From positions 134,314,001-134,378,000 of the forward strand of contig CM059582.1 of assembly GCA_030407085.1 (NCBI GenBank): 64,000 nt of DNA, read 5' to 3'. The stretch's first letter is position 1; every line of letters starts with the position of its first letter. A program made the translations under genes and the position numbers. The DNA comes from Trichopria drosophilae (lineage: Eukaryota; Arthropoda; Insecta; Hymenoptera; Diapriidae). The notes under the pieces were generated by a model. It made no database searches, was not told where the DNA came from, and saw only the letters and a list, made by a program, of their open reading frames with translations. Of the stretch, positions 55,469 to 64,000 are shown one piece after another.

Positions 55469-56285
55469 ATTCGGAGAAAATCCAATGTGACTTCGGCTCA
55501 AAATGTCGAAATAATAAAGTTATACACACAGAAAATTCATTTTTCATCATAAAGGAGTTGTGCAACCACACCTAAAATAATTTGCAAAAAATCGCTATTT
55601 TACGGATTTTTCTGAAAAAAAATGTTTAGTCGTTTGAAAACAGGGAAAAATGGAGGAAACACATCACAGATAGTAGTGATAGTACATCTTTTCTTTTGTT
55701 ATATAAGGTTAAATTTCGTTACCACCCCAGAAAATAGTCCAAAAGTATTTTTTTAAAAACTGCCGATTTTCACCCCTTTGGGCTATTTTATAGGGTGGTA
55801 TTTTATAGTCTCTTTCTACTTACATTGTTCGGAATGAAAAGAAAGTTATGTTGGGGGTACTGAAATGTTGCTCAAATGTCAGCCCGTAAAACATTGAAAC
55901 CTGTTTCCCCTTTAATTTTTATATAAAACGAATAAAATTATTGGCATTCCACTACTTGACATGGGCATTGAAGGATTCTGTGTACATTTTAGATCATTTT
56001 CATGTGATTTTTAGTTACAAAGCGGCGACTTTTGTGTAAAAAGTTTGACAGGTTTTTTAAAATCACCTGTACGATAACAGTATATTTATAAATATGAAAA
56101 GATGTATTGAAATAATGTTATTTTACAGTTCAGAATATTGTGAAACACACCACATAATAATAATCTTTAATATGAAAGAGGTTATTTTCGTTTAATCACT
56201 TGTATTATGTCTATTTTACTACGCAGAAATAAGGTAAACACCGTATTATTATGGGACGCTTTGCAAATTTATGGGACACTTACAA
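55469..56285. other. AT-rich DNA before the satellite field
   Basis: No gene recognised. tatgggacgctttgc and tatgggacacttac at about 56250-56285 recur as tatgggacgcgattc near 59286, possibly marking the outer edges of the repeat field. Confidence 0.4.
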
Positions 56286-59010
56286 AAAACAGGAAATAAA
56301 AATAAAGTGTATATAATATCACACTGAAAAAAATCTTAATGATAATTATACCGTTATGAATTGATAAATTACTGTATTCGGTTATCACGTCGATAAATTT
56401 ATGTCGCGTGTCGTGGACACCTAATAGCCGCTCCTAATAGGTTAGAATCAATAAATAGGGCTCTAAAAATGAAAGTAAGACGAAGTTACTCCTGAAACCA
56501 TTTCTTATGCCTTCGGGAATTAAAAATATAAATTTTCATGCTGACAGGTCAGTCAATATACCCCCGGATCACATGTCGCTGAAGTTTGAGTCGACTATAT
56601 AGTCGAATTTTTAAAATGCGTAAGTTACATATGAAACCTTGACGGATGCATTTTAAATGTGAAAATATAAATTTCTAGTGTGATCAGTTATTCAAGATCA
56701 CCCCGGATCACACTAAAAATTTTAAAAAACAGTAATATAAATGGGGCGATGAACTTGTTACTCAGGAAACCTTCTTGAATGCCTTTTAAATGTGAAAACA
56801 TAAATTTCTAGTGTGATCAGTTATTCAAGATCACTCCGGATCACACCAAAAATTTTAAAAACCAGTAATATCAATGGGCCAATGCACTTATTACTCGGGA
56901 AACCTTCTTGAATGTCTTCCAAATGTAAAAATATATTTTTCTAGTGTGATCAGTTATTCAAGATTACTCCGCTCCTAATAGGTTAGAATCAATAAATATG
57001 GCGCTAAAAATGAAAGTAAGACGAAGTTACTCCTGAAACCTTTTCTTATGCCTTCGGGAATTAAAAATATAAATTTTCATGCTGACAGGTCAGTCAATAT
57101 ACCCCCGGATCACAACGCAATAGGAAACTAAATATTTTGATAAGATGTTACTGCTTCTATTGGACATGAAATAAACTCCATCAGCTGTTTTCTTAAAGAA
57201 TACAAGATTTCAAAAATATTTGGACACCTAATAGCCGCTCCTAATAGGTTAGAATCAATAAATAGGGCTCTAAAAATGAAAGTAAGACGAAGTTACTCCT
57301 GAAACCATTTCTTATGCCTTCGGGAATTAAAAATATAAATTTTCATGCTGACAGGTCAGTCAATATACCCCCGGATCACATGTCGCTGAAGTTTGAGTCG
57401 ACTATATTATAGTCGAATTTTTAAAATGCGTAAGTTACATATGAAACCTTGACGGATGCATTTTAAATGTGAAAATATAAATTTCTAGTGTGATCAGTTA
57501 TTCAAGATCACCCCGGATCGCACTAAAAATTTTAAAAAACAGTAATATAAATGGGGCGATGAACTTGTTACTCAGGAAACCTTCTTAATGCCTTTTAAAT
57601 GTGAAAACATAAATTTCTAGTGTGATCAGTTATTCAAGATCACTCCGGATCACACCAAAAATTTTAAAAACCAGTAATATAAATGGGCCAATGCACTTAT
57701 TACTCGGGAAACCTTCTTGAATGTCTTCCAAATGTAAAAATATATTTTTCTAGTGTGATCAGTTATTCAAGATATTCAGGAAATAAAAATAAAGTGTATA
57801 TAATATCACACTGAAAAAAATCTTAATGATAATTATACCGTTATGAATTGATAAATTACTGTATTCGGTTATCACGTCGATAAATTTATGTCGCGTGTCG
57901 TGGACACCTAATAGCCGCTCCTAATAGGTTAGAATCAATAAATATGGCGCTAAAAATGAAAGTAAGACGAAGTTACTCCTGAAACCTTTTCTTATGCCTT
58001 CGGGAATTAAAAATATGAATTTTCATGCTGACAGGTCAGTCAATATACCCCCGGATCACAACGCAACAGGACACTGACTGACCTGTCAGCATGAAAATTT
58101 ATATTTGTAATTCCCGAAGGCATAAGAAAAGGTTTCAGGAGCAACTCCGTCTTACTTTCATTTCTCGAGCCATATTTATTGATTCTAACCTATTAAGAGC
58201 GGCTATTGGGGGTCCAAATATTTTGGAAATCTTGTATTCTTTAAGAAAAAAGCTGATGGAGTTTATTTCATGTCCAATAGAAGCCGTAACCTCTTATCAA
58301 AATATTTAGTTTCCTATTGCGTTGTGATCCGGGGGTATATTGACTGACATGTCAGCATGAAAATTTATATTTTTAATTCCCGAAGGCATAAGAAAAGGTT
58401 TCAGGAGTAACTTCGTCTTACTTTCATTTTTAGAGTCATATTTAATGATTCCAACCTGTTAGGGACACTGTCATCGGGCGTGATCTTCAATAACTGATCA
58501 CACTAGGTATTTATAATTTCGTATTTGAAAAATATTAAAAAACAGTTCCTGAGTGTCAAATGCTCCGGCCCGGTTATATTACGATTTCTAAACATTTGAG
58601 CGTGATCCGAGGTGATCATAAATAACTGATCAAGCGAGGAATTTATAATTTCATATTTGGAATAGGTGCAGGTATTGAAGAAGGTGTTCTCGGTAATATG
58701 TGCATCGGACCAATTGTGTTACTGGTTTTTAAAATTTTTGGTGTGATCCGGAGTGATCTTGAATAACTGATCACACTAGAAATTTATGTTTTCACATTTA
58801 AAAGGCATTCAAGAAGGTTTCCTGAGTAACAAGTTCATCGCCCCATTTATATTACTGTTTTTTTTAGAATTTTAGTGTGATCCGGGGTGATCTTGAATAA
58901 CTGATCACACTAGAAATTTATATTTTCACATTTAAAAGGTATATGTGAAGGTTTCATATGTAACTTACGCATTTTAAAAATTCGATTATATAGTCGACTT
59001 AAACTTCAGC
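56286..59010. repeat. Palindromic field of ~132-bp satellite monomers and larger direct repeats
   Basis: A ~132-bp monomer containing gtgtgatcagttattcaaga and ccggatcacac occurs in tandem (starts near 56676, 56811, 56942; again near 57489, 57620, 57752). A longer module beginning tggacacctaatagccgctc starts at 56414, 57221 and 57901; the block 56286-56580 is repeated at 57778-58060. From 58066 on, the same sequences appear inverted (58072-58450 and 58735-59000), so the field folds as a large palindrome. No transposase. The 72-codon frame at 58091 is a by-product. Spacing and the GTGTGATC...GATCACAC symmetry suggest a foldback element with internal satellite or a local satellite array. Confidence 0.85.
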
Positions 59011-60087
59011 GACATATAAATTTAGTAAGAAAAAAAAAAATTTTATTGTTCAATCTCTCCATGTTGGCAACAGGCTGCCATGTACTATGTGTCAAAATGG
59101 TAAGAGCACATTTTTATGCATATTAATGAGTTACAATGATTTGAATGGCTGAAAAGAAGTTTATTGGAAAGTTGAGATGTCATAGATATTATTTAAACAA
59201 ACAAAAATCATATCATTACCAGATTTTATTTATTACGATGCGTTTCCCATAATACATTCACTTCATGTGTTATTACCCGTATTTATGGGACGCGATTCAT
59301 AATTATGTCCTATAATTACATGCGTCTCGTTTCAGTCGAAAGTCTCTATGGACGATTACATGTATTCCGATTTTCGGTTTATTTACGGCAAATACAACCG
59401 AATTAACACATTTATAACTTTAAAAGTAATTACCGTACGTTTATAGTCAAATGCGTTATCGAATATCACTATACATATAAATAATTTAACATTTTATCTG
59501 TAAAATGTCAACATAGCCTATAAATACTTTTGATAAAACGCATGTGTTTGATAAACAGTTGAATGTGTTAAATTTTTGTATTAGGCAATTACAATTTTTG
59601 TAATTTTAATATGCGAACTACTAAAAACATTAGAAAAATAAATTAGTTGAATTCAAGAAGAAAAAAAACTAAAAAAATATTCAATAAAGACTCCAATACA
59701 TGTTAAAAAGTAATAATATTTATTTTTAATGGCTACTATCTACTGACTAATAGCTATTATTATTTGAAATTTGGTATATAGAGGTTTTCGAGGTTGCTGA
59801 TCACGAATTTGGTGTCCGATTTTCAAAATTCAAAATGGCAGATCCAATATGGCCGACCAAAATTTCGTAAAATGGTGATTTTTTTCTGAATTTTGGCACA
59901 TATAGGTTTATGAGATCGCTAATTACGAATCAGCTGTTAAAATTTCAAAAATACCATTTCAACATTTTGATTGGCCACAACTAAACTAGCGCAAGAGAGG
60001 AAGAGAATCGTCAAATAAAAAAATAAATGTCGATAAAAACCTCACTATATATAATATAATCTTCATCTCTTCCTTGTGACGTAGTCT
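59011..60087. other. AT-rich region with one unit of the dispersed minisatellite
   Basis: 59760-59880 carries tatagaggttttcgaggttg, caaaatggcagatccaatat and ggccgaccaaaatttcgtaa, a copy of the family at 29035-29300. No gene recognised in the rest. Confidence 0.55.
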
Positions 60088-60484
60088 TCAAAAAATAGAT
60101 GTCGAGCGTTGGAGAGCTTCAACAGCTGTTTGAAGGTTATTGATCTTTGTGTCAATTTTGTTGACCCGTTCTTCGAGGTTTAATATTTTATCAAGTTTTG
60201 CGTTTTGCTCTTTATTGTATTTCTCCTGATTATCGAGGTAAAGTTGCATTGCAGGTAGGATGAGTGCTTTGGCTGACCCATCACTGCTGTCAGACGCAAT
60301 CGACGAGCCGCTATTTGAGTCATTTGGCGAAGTAAGTCATTTGGCTTTCTTTTTTTAGATTTATTCGCTTCGGTATTAATGCAACAAACCAGCTTTCCCG
60401 ATTTTGTACGCGAAGAAGCCGAGGGTATGCAGGTGTAGTGAAATCGTCCTCGATGGGTAATTTGCAAGTGGCGCAGGGATCCAT
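60088..60484 (-). pseudogene. LINE ORF1-like relic: Cys-rich start and coiled-coil end, one frameshift
   Basis: An ATG at 60484 begins MDPCATCKLPIEDDFTT, which looks like the first Cys pair of a PHD-type finger found at the start of some CR1-group LINE ORF1 proteins; its later Cys/His residues are not seen. After a frame change near a T-rich run (~60340-60350) the lower half reads GSSIASDSSDGSAKAL, then QLYLDNQEKYNKEQNAKLD, ILNLEERVNKIDTKINNLQ and TAVEALQRSTSIF, stop at 60088: clear coiled-coil heptads. A different 140-codon frame (60180-60602) runs over the same place and I regard it as a shadow. A host coiled-coil gene is the alternative. Confidence 0.4.
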
Positions 60485-60602
60485 TTTTCAAATACGCGGG
60501 CTTGATAAGTGTAGGTGACTTGAGGTTATAGATGTTTACACGAGCACCACGATTCAAGCGTGTAGTAGTGACACAATGGAGGGGTACGTGAACCGTACGC
60601 AA

Positions 60603-61857
60603 CTACCGCGTCGCGCAGCCTTTGAGTAGTGGGGTTCCTAATACCTCCCGCTAGCAAAGCGCAATACCGACGCACACGACTAGTCCAATACTATTATGTA
60701 CTATCCCGTAAAACCGTGTTAGTGCAAAGACATACGTATATTTATACAAGTAAAGAACTAACCGATAACCTTAAGCACGGATTAATAATTAATAAAAATG
60801 TCTAAATAAATGTTTGAGCGCTTAGTCGTCAAGTACGAAAAAATTAACACACTTACTGCTTAATTATGTAGCTGCTACCAAAAAATAATTTAAGAAATAA
60901 TTTAAGCACGACGAGGAAAGGTTATTGAGGCACGTTGACAGCTGGAGACCGAAGTTTGCGAGACGAACGTCCACTGACAAATAATGTTGATCGGTTCGCC
61001 GTGTCGATGACGTATAATGACGTCAGTGGTCACGAGGTACGTACCCGTGTGTTGACGATCGGGCGCTCCAACGGTTGTAAAATATATGTAGAGATGAATT
61101 TTAATATTTCTCCGGAATAAAGACTCGGAAACACCAAAAGCACTGGATGATTATAATCCGAGTCGTTCCGGATTATTGTCGCTGAAATTTTAACTCCCAC
61201 AAGATGGATTTAGCAACTAAATTTTCCGAAAATATATAGAGCTAGGAAAAATGTGACTGCTCTACTCACCGGTTAACGTATATGTTTTGAAAATATGAAT
61301 GCATTTTAGATTGCAAGTACTAAAAGCTGGCAGAGCATCTACGACAGAATGGAACCAAACTAGTACCAACATTTGTTGCTCAATTGTTGCTCAAAAGTTG
61401 CCCAAATCCAGTATTTGTAGCTCCCATATTTAAAAAAAGCATGTTCCGCTAGCTTGCATAAAAGCTGGCAGAGCATAAGTAGAACAAGAGAAAAAAATAA
61501 TAAATAAACAAAAAAACAAATACTCTGCTAATTGTTGCTCATTCGTTGCTAACAGATTACTTATATTACACGCACCCCCACCAATTGCTTCCGATATTTT
61601 TCAAAAAATATTCAGGTTCTGCTTGTAGAAAAGCTGTCAGTACATAGCTACAAGCAGGGGAATTAAACAATCAACAACAAAAAAGAGGAAAATATTGTTG
61701 TTCATTTGTTGCTGCAAAAATGACCAAATTACACATTTTAGAACAACCGAAAAATAAAAACTGTATATAGTATAAAGAGAAGAGGGAAACAAAAGAACGT
61801 AAAAATTATATAAAATTTTTTGCTCGGTTCTAATTACTTTTTGCGACATAAATAAGT
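60603..61857. other. Unassigned region with decayed satellite near its end
   Basis: No gene recognised. From about 61320 units with aaaagctggcagagcat and attgttgctca repeat loosely, and 61800-61861 (ttgctcggttctaattactt, then gacataaataagtaatt) matches the end of the ~173-bp satellite monomer that resumes at 63063. Confidence 0.5.
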
Positions 61858-61861
61858 AATT

Positions 61862-63062
61862 GAGCACCTGGATGCTAAAACCGGGCGCGCTCTGAAGGGG
61901 AAAAGTCCGGGCGCGTGAGACAAATCGGCCGAATTTATTCAATGAATTCCGTTGACTTCAACTCGCGATGTTTCGGAGAAAAATGCATTAAAAAATCTGA
62001 AATTTTCAGGATATATTCACAATGCATTACCGAAACTGGTAGACAAATATAAAGTAATAAAATGTTAACCAAATTGTTAATAATAATTTATAAAGTTTAC
62101 GTTAATATTTAATGCGAAAAAGTGTGTTAATGGACAAAAAGTGTCTAGGGAAGTTTAGAGTTGAATAAACTTCCAGTGAGACATTTGTTCCTTAGTGTTT
62201 CAGGAAGTTTTCTGGAAAATTTCAGACCAATCGGTTGTAAATTGGTTAAAATACAGATTATTTAATAAAGCGCACGGCGCCGTCAACGGCTGGTTTCCGT
62301 CAGCTAAATTACATAGCGGCTCCTCCTTACCCCTTCTACTTCCTCAGAGATAATTTTATGAATATTTTTATTTTATTTCATTACCACTTTAATGATAAAT
62401 CATATTAATAATATCTAACAAAATTTAACTTGTAAAATGTGTTTATATAAAAAGTAAAATAATGAATTTTTTCATTTTATGTAACGTTTTTAGTACTTCC
62501 ATTTTTTAAATACTATTAATATGATTTATTATTGATGTGGTGATGAAATAAAACAAATATATTTATAAAATTAACTCTGAGAAAATAGAAGGGGTAAGGA
62601 GGAGCCGCTATGTAATTTAGTTGGCGGAAACCAGCCGTTGACGGCGCCGTGCGCTTTATTAAATAATCTGTATTTTAACCAATTTACAACCGATTGGTCT
62701 GAAATTTTCTACAGAACTTCTTGAAACACTAAGGAACAAATATCTCACTGGAAGTTTATTCAACTCTATACTTCCCTAGACACTTTTTGTCCATTAACAC
62801 ACTTTTTCGCATTAAATATTAACGTAAATTTTATAAATTATTATTAACAATTTGGTTAACATTTTATTACTTTATATTTGTCTACCAGTTTCGCTAATGC
62901 ATTGTGAATATACCCTGAAAATTTCAGATTTTTTAATGCATTTTTCTCCGAAACATCGCGAGTTGAAGTCAACGGAATTCATTGAATAAATTCGGCCGAT
63001 TTGTCTCACGCGCCCGGACTTTTCCCCTTCAGAGCGCGCTCGGTTTTAGCATCCAGGTGCTC
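61862..63062. mobile_element. 1.2-kb near-perfect palindrome inserted in satellite DNA (AATT duplication)
   Basis: Starts gagcacctggatgctaaaac and ends with its inverse gttttagcatccaggtgctc. The arms match throughout with few differences up to a centre near 62462, so nearly the whole 1,201 bp is a hairpin. AATT stands on both sides (61858-61861, 63063-63066). The satellite reads on across the insertion: aagtaatt on the left, ctgtcgagg on the right, joined as in other monomers. No coding capacity. Superfamily unknown. Confidence 0.85.
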
Positions 63063-63875
63063 AATTCTGTCGAGGTCCGGTCCATGTGTGCTCGATAGAT
63101 AACAAAATATTCCACATCGAATTACGTAGAAAACAGCTGTTTATGCAGGGTGTACACGTGCCCCTTTTTAAAGGTAACAATAATTATCTAGCATTTGTTG
63201 CTCAGATTGAACGACTTTTCGGGACATAAATAAGCCAGTCTATTTAGGTCCGGTCTGATTCTGCTCGGAAGATACCAAAATATTCCACTTGGAATTGCGT
63301 AGAAAAAAGCTATTTATGCAGGATGTCAGAGTGCACCATTTTAAAGGTAGCAAGAATTATATAGCATTTGTTGCTCTATTCCAATGACTTTTTGGGACAT
63401 AAATAAATAAGTCATTCTATCCAAGTCTTGTACGCATCTACTCGGTAGATAAAAAAATATTCGATATTGAAGATCGTAGAAAACAGCTGTTTAAAGATTG
63501 TGCACACGTGCACCATTTTGAAAGCAGCAACAATTATCTAGCAATTGTCACTCGGTTCCAACGACTTTTTGAGACGTAAACAAGTAATTCTGTCGAGGTT
63601 CGGTCCGATTCTGCGCAGTTGATAAAAAAATATACCACTTTGAATAACGCAGAAAACAGTTGTTTATGCAGGGTGTACAAACGCACCATTTTGAAGGTAG
63701 CAACAATTATCTAGCATTTGTTGCACGGTTCCAACTACTTTTTGGGACATATATAAGTCATTCTGTCGAGGTCCGGTCCAATTCTGCTCGATAGATAAAC
63801 AAATATTCCACTTTGCATTACGTAGAATACAGCTTTTTATGCAGGATGTGCAAGTGCACCATTTTGAAGGTAGCC
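63063..63875. repeat. ~173-bp satellite array, about 4.7 monomers
   Basis: Monomers begin ctgtcgaggtccggtc and contain cgtagaaaacagctgtttat, gcagggtgtaca, ccattttgaaggtagcaaca, the attatctagcatttgttgct block and gggacataaataagt. Starts fall near 63067, 63241, 63419, 63592 and 63763, with 10-25 percent differences between units by eye. Confidence 0.88.
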
Positions 63876-64000
63876 AACGGTATTTAATTTCAATGCATAA
63901 GTGTTACCGGTCGCCATTTTGTTTATGAAGGACGCTTTCTATGTTATCCAACGGACCAATAAAATGAAATTGAGTCTCGACATCTAATTTTTGAAGACAA
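63876..64000. other. Window end, no feature seen
   Basis: Nothing recognised after the last partial satellite unit. Confidence 0.4.

Noticed and set aside
60180..60602. 140-codon minus-strand frame
   Set aside because: Another frame over the same bases encodes a clear coiled coil; the 140-codon frame has no motif and looks like a shadow.
61015..61026. TGACGTCA-like CRE/ATF site
   Set aside because: An 8-base word is expected by chance in 64 kb and no promoter is visible next to it.
56286..63875. CRISPR-like regular repeats
   Set aside because: Monomers are contiguous satellites of 130-173 bp without spacer structure, in eukaryotic DNA.

Overview
This is a eukaryotic, almost certainly arthropod (insect) nuclear window. 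It is AT-rich, with introns, GT-AG splice sites and a very dense load of transposable elements. The transposon mix (BEL/Pao, R1-like, DD41D mariner, hAT, MULE, piggyBac) and one exon of a REPTOR/CREBRF-type bZIP gene fit an insect, and an ant-like hymenopteran is my inference. Nothing looks bacterial. I see only one piece of a recognisable host gene: an internal exon at 22197-22685 (+). Nearly everything else is live, dead or nested mobile DNA.

Layout. 1-751: broken Polinton/adintovirus-type family B DNA polymerase (-). 1267-2004: 12-bp minisatellite and a dead DD41D mariner (-). 2240-4240: AT-rich foldback structure. 4560-6930: five split exons of a hAT transposase (-), with a probable solo LTR inside one intron. 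7809-8218 and 10053-10936: a MITE and an almost perfect 876-bp hairpin flanked by TTAA. 11339-12927: R1-like LINE debris (-). 12928-18333: degenerate BEL/Pao element (+) that carries a second TTAA-flanked insertion inside its reverse transcriptase. 18600-20484: R1-like debris, tRNA-like SINE sequence and a MITE. 20490-23371: intronic-looking DNA with a hammerhead-like motif, the REPTOR exon and an unidentified coding relic. 24433-29556: homopolymer, exact tandem duplication, minisatellite, MITE chimera, an intact DD41D transposase (27191-28252, +) and another MITE.

29565-46296 is the most interesting block. It is one old DNA transposon with inverted repeats of about 1.46 kb and its own broken gene (31905-32725, -). 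Three younger elements split it: a BEL/Pao (33026-37370, +), a FLYWCH-MULE with a 9-bp target duplication (38232-39944, -), and a full-length two-ORF LINE with a 12-bp target duplication (40087-45351, -). Removing the inserts makes the two arms match end to end.

46297-64000: a third DD41D copy, two piggyBac transposase fragments, a Ty3/gypsy-like 5' end, a multi-frame relic of an invertebrate repeat-associated protein family, an RNase H-bearing LINE 3' half, a palindromic field of ~132-bp satellite monomers (56286-59010), a LINE ORF1-like coiled-coil relic, and a 1.2-kb palindrome (61862-63062) inserted in a ~173-bp satellite array.

The genes do not form a pathway. The only transposase that looks able to make protein is the DD41D at 27191-28252; the MULE and LINE are nearly whole but damaged.
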